DNA of 64,000 bases from an uncultured Endozoicomonas sp. Its GTDB lineage: Bacteria; Pseudomonadota; Gammaproteobacteria; Pseudomonadales; Endozoicomonadaceae. The notes under the pieces were generated by a model. It searched no databases and was not told the origin of the DNA. It saw nothing but the letters and a program-made list of their open reading frames with translations. The position numbers were made by a program, and so were the translations under genes. Shown piece after piece: positions 45,701 to 55,625 of this stretch. The DNA lies in contig NZ_CANMAO010000009.1 in the NCBI RefSeq assembly GCF_947495845.1, forward strand, positions 1-64,000. The letters are read 5' to 3'. Position 1 is the first letter of the stretch; the number at the start of each line of letters is the position of its first letter.

Positions 45701-47549
45701 CTGAAGAGGCTGCAGGTGTTTTGTCAGCAGTATCGTCATCACTGCTGAAGTCATCGTCCGATGGTGAAGGAGTACGGAAACCTTCATCATGAGTAGGATC
45801 TATATTGAAGTTGAACAAAACCAGAGGCGTATTGCTGACAGACTCCCCCCCATTTAATTCTTCGATTATCGGTACAAGTCCATCAGTGATTTTCTCTGAA
45901 GTGGTGGCACCGTCACATTTAGCCTTTTTGACATAATTACTAAGAGGAGATGTGTCATTTAAGAATTGAGAGTTTCGGTTCTTTTGGAAGCAGTAATAGT
46001 GTGTGCGTTTATCTTTGTCCTCTGTGTCGTCATCATCTGGAAGCTCTGTAATCGCAGGTAAAAGGTTTGGTTCTTTAAGCTGTTGGCAAAAGTTTTTTTG
46101 TCTGAGAATAGATTGTATTTCTGAATCAGTATTGCCAAGGTGGATGTTTTTAACTTCATCGGGGAAATAATGAGGGATACAGCATAGTTCAATGTCACCA
46201 CGATTGATTAAGTAGTTTTTTTTGTCAAGCATTAAATAGATGTTGAAATGCTCTTTACTGTTGCTTTCTGATGAAAGCCCACTGCTTGCAAAGGCTTTGT
46301 GTACTATTTCTAAAACATCATACTTATCCAGAGGGTTTTTTTGCTCTCGCTTAAGTTGTATTTCTTTAAACATTATATCTTTAAGATTTTTTAAAAGAGC
46401 AGTTGATGAATCTTTGTTGAGTTGGCTATTAATTTGTCCGGCAAAAAAATCTGATTCACTCTCCTGGTCTTTGTCAAGAACTACCCAGGCGATAGATTGA
46501 ATGTTACCGACACGTTCAGGATTACTCAGTAATTCAAATTTTGTATCCTGGAAGTCAACTTTATTTTTTGCAAAAATAATGTCGGCTTCATCACGAGAGA
46601 AGTAATCTGAAGGGGGTGTTGCTCTCGGGGGAGTCGCGAAAGATGGCGCTGTTAATGCTGGTATTTCTTTAGGTATTGTTTCACCCGTGTCTGCCAGATC
46701 TCTCAATACAGGGTCTGGTAAAGAATGTGGTAACGTTTTTGGTGTTTTTGCACTCGTTGCTTCTTTAGGGCGACTTGGCAGTTTGGCTTCTCGGTCAGAA
46801 GGTTTATGCTGTTGTTTATTCAGGTTGTAGAGTTTGAAATGCCCGCCAGAATTATTATCGCTAGCATTAGGTGCTCTCATTTCAAGATTCGATCTTGTTG
46901 GGTAATCAGGCAAGTATGGGGTGATATCTATTACTTCTTTGCTCTTAGGTTTGTATGTGATTTCTTCAGATTCAGGTTTGAGCTCGAGAAGTTCGGCCGT
47001 TGTATTTTCTATATCGTTCTTTATCTTTTTTGATAGTGTTGTAAGTTTTTCGTCTTTGAACGCATCATCCATTTTTTTGATTTGAATGCCAAGCTCGCCG
47101 AGTAATCTGAAAAGCTCTGCCTCATTGAGTTTACTATCAGGAGGAATGATAGACACATCTTCTCCATTGATACCCTCGTATTGATAAGAAATCGAGAAGC
47201 CAAAATCTTTGTTTAAGCGTGATAGATTATTTTTAAGACTGCCTAAGTCGCCAACAAGCGGTTTTATTCTTTCTAGTGATTTTAATAAATCACTTTTTTC
47301 TTCAAGCGTCGCCAGATAATCTTTTTCCGTTCGGAGCAAGTTTTCCAGTGCTTCTGGTGAGTTTGATTGATTCTCTACGAGCCGCTCATGAAGACCTGTG
47401 CCCTCTATGTCATGCTCGGCTGGTGGTATAAAGTTTGATACAGGTTTTTGGTGAGCAGGCTGTTTCGAAGGCTCTTGCTCGGTTAGCTCGTCGTGATGAA
47501 CCCTTTGTAATGGATTAACCCCACCTGCATTTGTTGGTTTAGTTGCCAT
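42735..47549 (-). CDS. Giant effector-like protein with polyproline tract and basic C-terminus
   Basis: 1604 residues, family not recognised. It has no signal peptide or membrane helix. Residues 1-320 are polar and low-complexity, with a short coiled coil at about 60-170. About 330-560 looks folded. 600-1130 is Ser/Asp/Glu/Thr/Pro-rich and probably disordered. Residues 1135-1150 are 16 prolines. 1155-1570 is helical and Lys/Glu/Asn/Ile-rich, with coiled-coil potential. The last 20 residues contain KSKRRRGAKSRGPR, like a nuclear-localisation or nucleic-acid-binding tail. Base composition is AT-rich compared with its neighbours, suggesting separate ancestry. A polyproline run before helical segments recalls actin-nucleating effectors, but I see no clear WH2 motif. 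The ends are well defined by the frame. Confidence 0.8.
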   Translation of the reverse strand: MATKPTNAGGVNPLQRVHHDELTEQEPSKQPAHQKPVSNFIPPAEHDIEGTGLHERLVENQSNSPEALENLLRTEKDYLATLEEKSDLLKSLERIKPLVGDLGSLKNNLSRLNKDFGFSISYQYEGINGEDVSIIPPDSKLNEAELFRLLGELGIQIKKMDDAFKDEKLTTLSKKIKNDIENTTAELLELKPESEEITYKPKSKEVIDITPYLPDYPTRSNLEMRAPNASDNNSGGHFKLYNLNKQQHKPSDREAKLPSRPKEATSAKTPKTLPHSLPDPVLRDLADTGETIPKEIPALTAPSFATPPRATPPSDYFSRDEADIIFAKNKVDFQDTKFELLSNPERVGNIQSIAWVVLDKDQESESDFFAGQINSQLNKDSSTALLKNLKDIMFKEIQLKREQKNPLDKYDVLEIVHKAFASSGLSSESNSKEHFNIYLMLDKKNYLINRGDIELCCIPHYFPDEVKNIHLGNTDSEIQSILRQKNFCQQLKEPNLLPAITELPDDDDTEDKDKRTHYYCFQKNRNSQFLNDTSPLSNYVKKAKCDGATTSEKITDGLVPIIEELNGGESVSNTPLVLFNFNIDPTHDEGFRTPSPSDDDFSSDDDTADKTPAASSDSSEFSSETYSLSASEGSDDQLVSLTTHLDPIKAAKVSQTIPPSLADKNHTEDEDVFENDSRYPADEGLPKTFPPPEQTIPFKSDATSSFDHLVNAEDENNWKTRVSKRSRAPRPEQVPASDRKTFKEQQAEYLNAEMEQSKGKLSGTALRRQQKLAFIANLNKTAEETEKHTLPDNEAGHAVVDIKEPESDGESPSGQFNAVASFNADAPLSSLTSSDDSLLRSYGGETSDASYNVDQPNDDYYTDTNSSAPENINSSNTSLDETPPLAKTNSFMNEEHITGLENWKNRRKELPSYKDRKESTAGTTMYSQPTLPNDRANNSSASLVAGHGVAYRNTPFTNTTEASPTDLTPATSNRLGIPVEQGSSSFSDIKGSSDLTDQAPNGNTVTGATGNTQPWNRLTGQVPPFGATNDVSEPSPIPLKNRYPAPSIKNRTGSTLTTIVEEEGEGEGENKTDGLETSNNEQFSDKNSSTETLTKKNSNLEKREVEIRNISTQTIDELTQDEEQDVINEDSKPAPPPPPPPPPPPPPPPPKASGNESSKDDAQLAEQIKIKNIGADILSPDIIEKISEIALDLANQKTKAAKPNTSVDKKTNTIIATQKLQNATIAISKLQKASLTLEKIEAAAEELDLDSLNDEKADMILQLFSLSSKDMEDYNTAINESYTPTEDEEFLYAVNSNQKLKDRMQLIKDIHENANIKTTDDKVTQNTMKLSSVLQAIAERTDSKTFIAMSQRLLTTSIERYQKNLITIESVKTGLETRTGLTATDNGKKYIRYLIELIEEKDSIKDLLKLPEILPLIKGTYEIEFSSTTTRIKELTGIIKRLNSIVDSKDQNTNIETAKKLITRANRSIENLEAQIVSINKYYKELIKLFNPAKKEKLLKDLEKKPKEYDFKMLKSFEDILILMKSEIEQKTREENIKATQEKTKERKAQIKESKAKNESLAKESLIKEANNLNLHLDFLSKSKRRRGAKSRGPRTEPDTKRER

Positions 47550-47766
47550 CCTTGTGCTCTCTATAGTCGCTTGTTTTTACATTATCTGAGTATAGCTGAG
47601 TGAATTTTGATATATATAAGCTATAAGTAGCAGGAAGATTTAGATCTTTGGTTGTTATATAATCAATTGTTTTTATTGAATATTTATCGTTTTTTCTGCC
47701 ATTATGAATGGTCAAACAGCATCATAATATTGGAGCAGAGACGGTGGCGATTTTGGAATTTGACTG

Positions 47767-48636
47767 ATGAGTAGAAGTGATAACGCAGTTCAGCGTTTCC
47801 TTTTTGAAAACACGGATATTCGTGGAGAAGTGGTTTCTCTGAATGAAAGTTATGTGGCTGCGCTGGCCTCCCATGACTATCCGGAAGTAATTCGTAAGCT
47901 TCTGGGAGAGTTGATTGCCTCCGCAGTATTGTTGAGTACAACTCTGAAATTTGACGGGCTTTTGACGCTTCAGGCTCGTGGCGAAGGCGCGCTATCCCTT
48001 TTGATGGTGGAGTGTACAGATCAAAAGTCCTTCCGTGCAGTGGCTCAGTTTAAAGAAGGTATCACCGAATCGTCCATGCAGGATTTGCTGGGCAGGGCGA
48101 GCCTGCTGATTACGGTCGATCCGGTAAAAGGTCAACGATATCAAGGGATTGTGCCTCTGGAAAAAGAGAGTCTGGCCGCCAGCCTTGAGGATTATTTTAC
48201 CCAGTCCGTTCAGTTAAAAACGCGCCTTTGGCTGGCCTGTGATGGCAAAACGGCTGCAGGCTTTTTACTGCAGGCTCTGCCCGCCAGTGCTGAGCTTTCT
48301 GAAGAAGACCGCTCTGAATCCTGGAATCGCATGACGGCTCTGGCAGAAACCACTCAGGCTGAAGAGTTACTGGATTTGGATCATGAGACTTTATTAGTTC
48401 GTCTTTTCCATGAAGAAACCGTTCGGGTATTCGATAGCGAGCCGGTTAAGTTTGCCTGCACTTGTTCCTGGGAGCGCAGCGCGAAAATCATCAGTACTTT
48501 GGACCGTAAAGAAGTCGAAACGATTGTTGAAGAAGAAGGGCAGGTTGCTATGGATTGCCAGTTCTGTAATCAGCAATATGCTTTTGGTAAAGACGATATT
48601 GATGCGATCTTCAGCCATAAAACACCTCTGCACTGA
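47767..48636 (+). CDS. hslO: Hsp33 redox-regulated chaperonin
   Basis: 289 residues; E. coli Hsp33 has 292. It is a cytoplasmic holdase activated by oxidation. The zinc-binding redox switch is C231-x-C233 and C264-x2-C267 at the C-terminus (FACTCSWER and MDCQFCNQQY). The N-terminal domain shows VRGEVVSLNESY-like sequence and LLSTTLKFDGLLTLQARGEG. The next gene is pckA, as in Pseudomonas and E. coli neighbourhoods. There is no hslR upstream. Confidence 0.95.
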   Translation: MSRSDNAVQRFLFENTDIRGEVVSLNESYVAALASHDYPEVIRKLLGELIASAVLLSTTLKFDGLLTLQARGEGALSLLMVECTDQKSFRAVAQFKEGITESSMQDLLGRASLLITVDPVKGQRYQGIVPLEKESLAASLEDYFTQSVQLKTRLWLACDGKTAAGFLLQALPASAELSEEDRSESWNRMTALAETTQAEELLDLDHETLLVRLFHEETVRVFDSEPVKFACTCSWERSAKIISTLDRKEVETIVEEEGQVAMDCQFCNQQYAFGKDDIDAIFSHKTPLH

Positions 48637-48939
48637 CAGTTTATAATGGGAGAGTCAGGATGCCACTGTGGCTCCTGCCTCTTTGCCATTATTCCGGGTG
48701 GATTTCTCTCTACCGTTCTTCGAAAAATTGATCTGCAGCAAAATATCGATCCTTATAAAGGATTACTGTCATTAGTGCTCGATTAACAATCGGCGCAAAA
48801 TAAAGGGCGATTTTCCTCCAGAAACACTGGTACTTATATTTCAATAACTAGCCGAATGCCCTATTATCTGCGCCACAAGAATTATCATAATTTAACATCA
48901 TAAAACGTTAAGTTGAGTATTGCCTTAGGAGAACTTTGC
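48637..48939. other. 303-bp gap between hslO and pckA
   Basis: No gene. It holds the hslO hairpin (48656-48677) and a small palindrome, ATCCTTATAAAGGAT, near 48749-48763. The AT-rich last 100 bp probably carry the pckA promoter, though I could not assign -35/-10 boxes. Confidence 0.4.
48656..48677 (+). terminator. Hairpin after hslO
   Basis: CAGGA-T-GCCAC-T-GTGGC-TCCTG, ten pairs with one bulge, then CCTCTTT. A likely terminator with a poor T-run. Confidence 0.5.
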
Positions 48940-50553
48940 ATGACCCATGTAAACGTAAAGGAAGCCCTGGCTGCAGTTGGGATTACGGATGTCCCGGAAG
49001 TTGTCTATAACCCCTCCTATGAAATACTGTTTCAGGAAGAAACCCGGCCAGAGCTGGAGGGGTATGAAAAAGGCATTGTCACCGAAATGGGGGCGGTCTC
49101 AGTGGACACCGGTATTTTCACCGGTCGATCTCCTAAAGATAAGTTCATCGTAAAAGACGACACCACACGTGACACTATCTGGTGGTCGGATCAAGGTAAA
49201 AACGATAACAAACCCATTACCGAAGCAATCTGGGCCGATCTCAAAGGTCTGGTAACCAATCAACTGTCTGGTAAACGCTTATTCGTCATTGATGGTTTCT
49301 GCGGAGCCAACCCGGAAACGCGCCTGAGTGTTCGCTTTGTCACTGAAGTGGCCTGGCAGGCGCACTTTGTGAAGAATATGTTTATTCGCCCAGATGCTGC
49401 TGATCTGGAAAGCTTTGAGCCAGACTTCATCGTGATGAACGGCGCCAAGTGCACCAATCCGAATTGGGAAAAACAGGGGCTGAACTCTGAGAACTTTGTC
49501 GCCTTTAACCTGACTGAACGGATTCAGGTAATCGGTGGAACCTGGTACGGCGGCGAAATGAAAAAAGGTATGTTCTCGATTATGAACTACCTGTTGCCAC
49601 TGCGCGGCATCGCCTCCATGCATTGCTCTGCCAACGTTGGTGAAGATGGTGATACTGCTATTTTCTTCGGTCTTTCTGGTACCGGTAAGACGACACTGTC
49701 CGCAGATCCAAAACGCGCATTGATTGGTGATGATGAGCACGGCTGGGACGACGATGGTATCTTCAACTTTGAAGGTGGCTGCTACGCCAAAACCATCAAC
49801 CTCAGAGAAGAAAATGAGCCGGAGATTTTCCACGCCATCCGCCGTGATGCCTTGTTGGAAAACGTTTCTGTGAGCGCCGATGGTAAAATCGATTTTGACG
49901 ATAACTCCAAAACCGAGAATACCCGGGTTTCTTACCCGCTTTATCACATTGAAAACATTGTTAAGCCCGTTTCCAAAGCTGGTCATGCTCAGAAGGTGAT
50001 CTTCCTGACTGCTGATGCCTTTGGTGTTTTGCCTCCGGTTTCTTGCCTGACGCCAGAGCAAACCAAATACCACTTCCTCTCAGGCTTCACTGCCAAACTG
50101 GCGGGAACCGAGCGTGGTATTACTGAGCCAACACCAACGTTTTCATCCTGCTTTGGTGCGGCGTTCCTGTCACTTCACCCAACCCGCTACGCGCAGGAGT
50201 TGGTGAAGAAGATGGAAGCCAACGGTGCCACTGCGTATCTGGTGAACACTGGCTGGAACGGTTCTGGCAAACGCATCTCCATCAAAGCGACTCGCGCAAT
50301 TATTGATGCAATCCTCGATGGCTCTATCGATAAAGCGGAAACCAACGCTCTGCCATTCTTTGGTTTGCACGTGCCGCAACAGGTAGAAGGTGTGGACGAT
50401 GGTATCCTGAACCCTCAGGACACCTACGAAGATCCAGCTGAGTGGGAACGCAAGGCTCGAGATCTGGCTGATCGCTTCATTACCAACTTCGTGAAGTTCA
50501 CAGACAATGACGAAGGTAAGGCGCTGGTAGCCGCAGGTCCGTCACTGGACTGA
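48940..50553 (+). CDS. pckA: Phosphoenolpyruvate carboxykinase (ATP)
   Basis: 537 residues from ATG 48940, which has AGGAG eight bases upstream; E. coli PckA has 540. It converts oxaloacetate and ATP to phosphoenolpyruvate and CO2 in gluconeogenesis. It shows [11 protein letters not shown], the P-loop GLSGTGKT at residues 244-251 with the kinase-2-like [20 protein letters not shown], and [19 protein letters not shown]. It lies next to hslO. With maeA it connects C4 acids to glycolytic intermediates. Confidence 0.97.
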   Translation: MTHVNVKEALAAVGITDVPEVVYNPSYEILFQEETRPELEGYEKGIVTEMGAVSVDTGIFTGRSPKDKFIVKDDTTRDTIWWSDQGKNDNKPITEAIWADLKGLVTNQLSGKRLFVIDGFCGANPETRLSVRFVTEVAWQAHFVKNMFIRPDAADLESFEPDFIVMNGAKCTNPNWEKQGLNSENFVAFNLTERIQVIGGTWYGGEMKKGMFSIMNYLLPLRGIASMHCSANVGEDGDTAIFFGLSGTGKTTLSADPKRALIGDDEHGWDDDGIFNFEGGCYAKTINLREENEPEIFHAIRRDALLENVSVSADGKIDFDDNSKTENTRVSYPLYHIENIVKPVSKAGHAQKVIFLTADAFGVLPPVSCLTPEQTKYHFLSGFTAKLAGTERGITEPTPTFSSCFGAAFLSLHPTRYAQELVKKMEANGATAYLVNTGWNGSGKRISIKATRAIIDAILDGSIDKAETNALPFFGLHVPQQVEGVDDGILNPQDTYEDPAEWERKARDLADRFITNFVKFTDNDEGKALVAAGPSLD

Positions 50554-50569
50554 CATCACAATTGTGATG
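50554..50569. repeat. Perfect 16-bp palindrome after pckA
   Basis: CATCACAATTGTGATG directly follows the pckA stop codon. It could be a protein-binding site or a small RNA hairpin before the terminator. Confidence 0.45.
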
Positions 50570-50576
50570 CCGGATG

Positions 50577-50604
50577 AAAGGGAAGCACTGTCTTCCCTTT
50601 TTTT
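50577..50604 (+). terminator. Rho-independent terminator after pckA
   Basis: AAAGGGAAG-CACTGT-CTTCCCTTT with further T residues. A clear terminator separating pckA from tex. Confidence 0.85.
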
Positions 50605-50668
50605 ATGCTTCCAAGGTGTGCAGGCTTCGTTATAATTGACCGTTTTCACTGGTAATGAGTGTGATTTG

Positions 50669-53011
50669 ATGGAGAGTATCTCTCAGCGTATTGCGGAAGA
50701 GTTAGGTGCGAGACCTGAACAGGTCACCAGTGCGGTACAACTTTTGGATGATGGGTCCACGGTTCCTTTTATTGCCCGTTATCGTAAAGAGGTCACTGGC
50801 GGTCTGGACGATACTCAGCTGAGAACGCTGGAAGAACGTCTTCGTTATCTTCGTGAGCTTGAAGACCGTCGCGAAACCATTCTTAAAAGTATTATTGAGC
50901 AGGAAAAGCTCACCCCTGAGTTAGAAAAGGACATTCGTTCCGCTGACACCAAAACCCGTCTTGAAGATCTTTATCTGCCTTACAAGCCTAAGCGTCGGAC
51001 CAAGGCTCAGATTGCCCGTGAGGCAGGTTTGGAACCTCTGGCAGATATGTTGTTCGATACGCCTGAAAAAGATCCTGAAGCAGAAGCTGCTGCATTTGTT
51101 GATGCAGAGAAAGGCGTTGCCGATGTGAAGGCAGCACTGGAAGGCGCTCGCTACATTCTGATGGAACGCTTCAGCGAAAACGCTGAGCTGCTTGGCAAGC
51201 TCCGTGACCTGCTTTGGAACGATGGCATTCTTAGCAGCCGTGGTGTGGAAGGTAAGGAAGAAGAAGGCGCAAAATTCCGAGATTACTTTGAGCACGACGA
51301 AGCACTGAAACGTGTGCCTTCTCACCGTGCTCTGGCGATTTTCCGTGGTCGCAACGAAGGTGTGCTTCAGGCCAGCATTAAACTGGCTGATGAGCCGGAA
51401 GACCGTCGCGCTACTCATCCTTGTGAAAAGTTGGTTGCTGATTTCTGGAAAGTGGAACACAAAGGCCGTGCGGGTGACGATTGGCTGAAAGATGTGGTTC
51501 GTTGGACATGGCGGGTGAAGTTACTGTCTCAGCTGGAAACCGAGCTGATGACCCGCATTCGCGAAAACTCTGAAGAAGAAGCCATCAAAGTCTTCGCTAA
51601 AAACCTGAAAGACTTGATGTTGGCGGCACCGGCTGGTTTGCGTCCAACACTTGGTTTAGACCCAGGTTTGAGAACCGGCGTAAAAGTTGCCGTTGTGGAT
51701 GGCACCGGCAAATTGGTGGAATACACGACAATTTATCCACACGCACCACAGAAGAAGTGGAAAGAAGCGCTGGGTACTCTGGCAACATTGTGCCTCACTC
51801 ATCAGGTAGAGCTGGTAAGTATTGGTAATGGCACTGCTTCCCGTGAGACAGATCGTCTGGCGGCTGAACTGATGCGCAGCTATCCAAAACTGAATCTGAC
51901 CAAAATTGTGGTCAGCGAAGCAGGCGCATCGGTTTATTCCGCTTCTGAATTGGCTGCCCGTGAATTCCCGGATTTGGATGTTTCTATCCGTGGCGCAGTA
52001 TCCATCGCCCGTCGTCTGCAAGATCCATTGGCGGAGCTGGTGAAGATTGAACCGAAAGCCATTGGTGTTGGTCAGTATCAGCACGATGTTAGCCAGACAA
52101 ATCTATCGCGCTCTCTGGAAGCGGTGGTAGAGGATTGTGTAAACGCCGTTGGTGTTGATTTGAATACCGCCTCCAGCCCATTGCTGGCTCGAGTATCCGG
52201 TTTGAACCGCACGCTGGCTGACAACATTGTTGCGTATCGTGATGCAAACGGTACGTTCAAAAGCCGTAAAGATCTGAAGAAAGTGACCCGCTTCGGTGAG
52301 AAAACCTTCGAACAGGCTGCGGGTTTCCTGCGGGTGATGAATGGCGAAAACCCACTGGACAGTTCTTCCGTTCACCCGGAAGCGTATCCGCTGGTTGAAC
52401 GAATCGCCGGAAATTCACAACGTGACGTTCGTGGCTTGATTGGTGACTCAGCTTTCCTGAGAACGTTGAACGCTGCTGACTTCACCGATGAAACCTTCGG
52501 TGTGCCAACGGTTACTGACATCATTGCTGAACTGGACAAACCAGGCCGTGACCCACGCCCTGACTTTAAAGCCGCAGAGTTTAAAGATGGCGTCGAAGAT
52601 ATCCGTGATCTTAAGTTGAACATGGAGCTGGAAGGTGTCGTGACCAACGTCACTAATTTTGGTGCGTTTGTTGATGTGGGCGTGCATCAAGATGGTCTGG
52701 TACACATCTCTGCGCTGTCTGAAAACTTTGTCAAAGACCCTGCTGAGGTGGTGAAAGCAGGCGACATTGTCAAAGTAAAAGTGATGGAAGTGGATGTGCC
52801 GCGTAAGCGTATTGGTCTGACCATGAGAATGTCTGATAAAGCTGAGCAGGTTGCAGAAGCTCGTCAGCAACCTCGTAAAACCCAGTCAGACAAACCTGCA
52901 GGTCGTAAACCGCAAGGGGCAAGTCAGCCTGCAAGCCGAAGTAAGAAACAGCAAAACGCCGGTGGAACTCTTGCGGATATCTTCGCAAATGCAAAGCAGT
53001 TGCGTAAGTGA
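50669..53011 (+). CDS. tex: Tex-family RNA-binding transcription accessory protein
   Basis: 780 residues from ATG 50669; E. coli YhgF has 773. The domains in order are N-terminal helices with [17 protein letters not shown], a YqgF/RNase-H-like domain ([18 protein letters not shown]), helix-hairpin-helix motifs ([20 protein letters not shown]), and an S1 RNA-binding domain at about 645-720 ([24 protein letters not shown]). The tail is basic and Gln/Lys/Pro-rich. Tex binds nucleic acid and influences transcription and toxin expression in several pathogens. The start has only a weak ribosome site (GAGTG). Upstream of gshA, as in Pseudomonas. Confidence 0.95.
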   Translation: MESISQRIAEELGARPEQVTSAVQLLDDGSTVPFIARYRKEVTGGLDDTQLRTLEERLRYLRELEDRRETILKSIIEQEKLTPELEKDIRSADTKTRLEDLYLPYKPKRRTKAQIAREAGLEPLADMLFDTPEKDPEAEAAAFVDAEKGVADVKAALEGARYILMERFSENAELLGKLRDLLWNDGILSSRGVEGKEEEGAKFRDYFEHDEALKRVPSHRALAIFRGRNEGVLQASIKLADEPEDRRATHPCEKLVADFWKVEHKGRAGDDWLKDVVRWTWRVKLLSQLETELMTRIRENSEEEAIKVFAKNLKDLMLAAPAGLRPTLGLDPGLRTGVKVAVVDGTGKLVEYTTIYPHAPQKKWKEALGTLATLCLTHQVELVSIGNGTASRETDRLAAELMRSYPKLNLTKIVVSEAGASVYSASELAAREFPDLDVSIRGAVSIARRLQDPLAELVKIEPKAIGVGQYQHDVSQTNLSRSLEAVVEDCVNAVGVDLNTASSPLLARVSGLNRTLADNIVAYRDANGTFKSRKDLKKVTRFGEKTFEQAAGFLRVMNGENPLDSSSVHPEAYPLVERIAGNSQRDVRGLIGDSAFLRTLNAADFTDETFGVPTVTDIIAELDKPGRDPRPDFKAAEFKDGVEDIRDLKLNMELEGVVTNVTNFGAFVDVGVHQDGLVHISALSENFVKDPAEVVKAGDIVKVKVMEVDVPRKRIGLTMRMSDKAEQVAEARQQPRKTQSDKPAGRKPQGASQPASRSKKQQNAGGTLADIFANAKQLRK

Positions 53012-53260
53012 TGGCTTGAAGGCCATATAAACGACAGTTGCTACCAATAACAGAAAGCCAGATGCATGATGTGTCTGGCTTTCTGCTAAACAGGCTCTTT
53101 GTATTGGACCGCAGGAAGTAAAAGATTTTATAGGGTGGCGCTGTTATCATTACTTCTTTAAAGAACGTGATCAAAGACTAAACTGATTACTGCTTTCAGG
53201 TGTCGTGCTCCTCCCCGGAATTATCGCACTGATACTTGACCTAATTATTGGATTTTTACA

Positions 53261-54835
53261 TTGGCTACTGATTATCAGGATCGTCTGGAGCTGCTCCGGT
53301 CCCATGCTAATAACTCGATGCTTCGTGGTATTTGTCACGGGATTGAACGGGAATGTCTCAGAGTCACGTCTGATGGACGTCTTGCCAAAACCTCTCATAA
53401 TGAATCCCTTGGCAGGGCGCTGACCCACCCTTACATCACCACCGATTACTCCGAAGCACTGCTTGAGTTTATAACCCCTGTACATTGTCGCGTAGATGAT
53501 ACTCTGACTTTCTTGCAGCAATTGCATCAATTCACCTGGCAAAATATTGATGGTGAGTTGCTTTGGCCTGGCAGTATGCCGCCCTTGTTGGAAGGTGATG
53601 AAAATATTCCTATCGCCCAATATGGCAGCTCCAATATTGGCACCATGAAAAGCGTGTACCGGGAAGGTTTGTGGCATCGCTATGGTAAGCCGATGCAGAC
53701 TATCGCGGGCATACACTATAACTTTTCACTGCCTGAAGCGTTTTGGGACGTGATAGGCGAAGATGTTGAAGACGCGGATCGTGTGTCCGTTGGTTATTTC
53801 GGCATGATTCGAAACTTCCGCCGTTACTCTTGGCTATTAATGTATCTGTTTGGTGCCTCACCTGTCGTGCACAGAAGCTTTTTTGCTGATGATGCTGAGG
53901 GCGGTGAAAAGTCCGGGCTGGAAGCACTGGACGATGACGCTCTGTATCTTCCGTACGCAACCTCACTCCGTATGAGTGATATGGGTTATAGCAATGATGC
54001 GCAGTCATCCTTAAGCATTTGCTATAACACGCTGGATGAATACGTTGATTGTCTGACCAAAGCCATTCGCACGCCTTATCCGCCTTATGAAGCGATTGGC
54101 TTGAAGTCGGGTGATAAGTATCTACAACTGAACACTAATGTGTTGCAGATTGAAAACGAGTATTACAGCAATATTCGTCCTAAACGGGTTACTCGTTCCG
54201 GTGAAAAGCCGGTTACCGCTCTTCGTAATGAAGGTGTTGAGTATATTGAAGTGCGTTGTCTGGACATCAATCCGTTTGAACCTCTTGGATTGAGTGAGCA
54301 AGACGCGCACTTTCTTGATGTCTTCCTTCTTTATTGTGCGCTCCAACCTAGTAAGCCGATTCTTGAAGCGGAATGCATGGAAATTACGGGTAACTTTAAG
54401 CGCGTTGTGCTGGAAGGTCGTCGTCCAGATTTGGAACTTCAAAATGCAGGTCAGATGCTCTCCATGAAAAAATGGGGAACCCAGCTACTGGAAGAAATGT
54501 TGCCTATCGCTCAATTGCTGGATGAAGCCAATGAGCGCTCATTGTTTGCAGACAGTATCCATGGAGAACAGGCGAAGCTTGAGGATGTATCCTTAACGCC
54601 ATCTGCAAAGGTGCTGAGTGCATTACAGTCTGGGGGTATGGGGTATCTGGAATTCATGCTCTCTTTATCTAAACAGCACGCCGATATCACCTACAGTGAA
54701 AAATTGAGCGCTGAACGTACCAGCTATTTTGAAGAGGTTGCAGGGCGATCCATTGAAGATCAATTAGTCAGAGAAAGTAGTGATGACAGAAGCTTTGATG
54801 AATTCCTTAAGGGATATATGGCTTCGGAAGTTTAA
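53261..54835 (+). CDS. gshA: Glutamate-cysteine ligase
   Basis: 524 residues; E. coli GshA has 518. It makes gamma-glutamylcysteine, the first step of glutathione synthesis, in the cytoplasm. It shows RGICHGIERECLRVTSDGRL, TDYSEALLEFITP, LWPGSMPPLL, GIHYNFSLPEAFW, YLFGASPVVHRSF and EVRCLDINPFEPLG. The start is TTG, with GGA eight bases upstream and no better codon in frame; E. coli gshA also uses UUG, which keeps expression low. Its product is recycled by Gor at 5.3 kb. Confidence 0.95.
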   Translation: MATDYQDRLELLRSHANNSMLRGICHGIERECLRVTSDGRLAKTSHNESLGRALTHPYITTDYSEALLEFITPVHCRVDDTLTFLQQLHQFTWQNIDGELLWPGSMPPLLEGDENIPIAQYGSSNIGTMKSVYREGLWHRYGKPMQTIAGIHYNFSLPEAFWDVIGEDVEDADRVSVGYFGMIRNFRRYSWLLMYLFGASPVVHRSFFADDAEGGEKSGLEALDDDALYLPYATSLRMSDMGYSNDAQSSLSICYNTLDEYVDCLTKAIRTPYPPYEAIGLKSGDKYLQLNTNVLQIENEYYSNIRPKRVTRSGEKPVTALRNEGVEYIEVRCLDINPFEPLGLSEQDAHFLDVFLLYCALQPSKPILEAECMEITGNFKRVVLEGRRPDLELQNAGQMLSMKKWGTQLLEEMLPIAQLLDEANERSLFADSIHGEQAKLEDVSLTPSAKVLSALQSGGMGYLEFMLSLSKQHADITYSEKLSAERTSYFEEVAGRSIEDQLVRESSDDRSFDEFLKGYMASEV

Positions 54836-55157
54836 CGTTCATTGAATTGAACGTAAGTGGTAATGGCTTATTTTTAGATCAGGAAAAGGATTTCCAGTCT
54901 ATTAAAATACTGTTTTATCATTAAAGTCTGCTGTTTTAATAATTAAATATAATTTACCAGAGACTAATAAGCCCTATTCCTTAGCAAACATGCAGATTTC
55001 GCAAAACTTGCAATTGTTTTTTTTATATGGTGAGAAAAATAAACCCTTGCCGCAAAAAATCCAGTGTCATAACCTAGCACTTTAAATACCTACTAAAGGT
55101 ACTTAAGTGGTCCCGTTCACGCAGAAGAGATCTAACTGTTAAGAGGAACTGTTTATC
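54836..55157. other. 322-bp AT-rich gap between gshA and rsd
   Basis: No gene. The region is AT-rich, with a T-run at about 55016-55024. A promoter candidate for rsd is listed separately. Confidence 0.4.
55047..55075 (+). promoter_or_regulatory. Possible sigma-70 promoter of rsd
   Basis: TTGCCG, 17 bases, then TAACCT, ending 82 bp upstream of rsd. The fit to consensus is moderate and no start-site data exist. Confidence 0.35.
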
Positions 55158-55625
55158 ATGCTGAAGGGTTGCCAAACGGCAAAAGAACGCTGGGGAGGAG
55201 TATCAGAAATTATTGATCGCTGGCTCAGCGAACGACAGGAGTTGATTGTGCTCTACTGTTCCATAAATGGAATGGATCAATTTGATGATGACAACCGCCC
55301 GGTAGCGAACAAATTAAAAGAACTGTGTCAGATTCTGGTGGATTATGTTTCTGCAGGGCACTTTGAAGTGTATGAGCAGCTAATTCAGGAAGCGCTGGAG
55401 CATAAAGATAAAAGTGGCGAGTTTGTTCTCGATATCATTCCCAGGTTAGAAGAAAATACCTCGAAGTGTTTGAGCTTTAATGATAGCTGCGAGTCTATCA
55501 GTTCCCTTCAAAGACTTCAGGAATCCGTTTCAGAACTTGGAGAAGCATTGGAAGAGCGGTTCAGCCTGGAAGATAAAATGATAGAGATATTGCATGAACC
55601 GCACAGAGAAAAACTGTCTGGTTAA
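55158..55625 (+). CDS. rsd: Rsd/AlgQ-family anti-sigma-70 factor
   Basis: 155 residues; E. coli Rsd has 158. The family is recognised by CQTAKERWGGVSEIIDRWL, QELIVLYCSI and LCQILVDYVSAGHFEVYEQL. Rsd (AlgQ in Pseudomonas) binds region 4 of the housekeeping sigma factor in stationary phase and influences alginate or virulence genes in Pseudomonas. AGAGGAA precedes the ATG. The next gene is the AlgP-like protein, the same pairing as algQ/algP in Pseudomonas. Confidence 0.93.
   Translation: MLKGCQTAKERWGGVSEIIDRWLSERQELIVLYCSINGMDQFDDDNRPVANKLKELCQILVDYVSAGHFEVYEQLIQEALEHKDKSGEFVLDIIPRLEENTSKCLSFNDSCESISSLQRLQESVSELGEALEERFSLEDKMIEILHEPHREKLSG

Noticed and set aside
42735-47549. WH2-type actin nucleator
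   Set aside because: The polyproline run fits, but I could not find a convincing WH2 consensus, so I did not assign that function.
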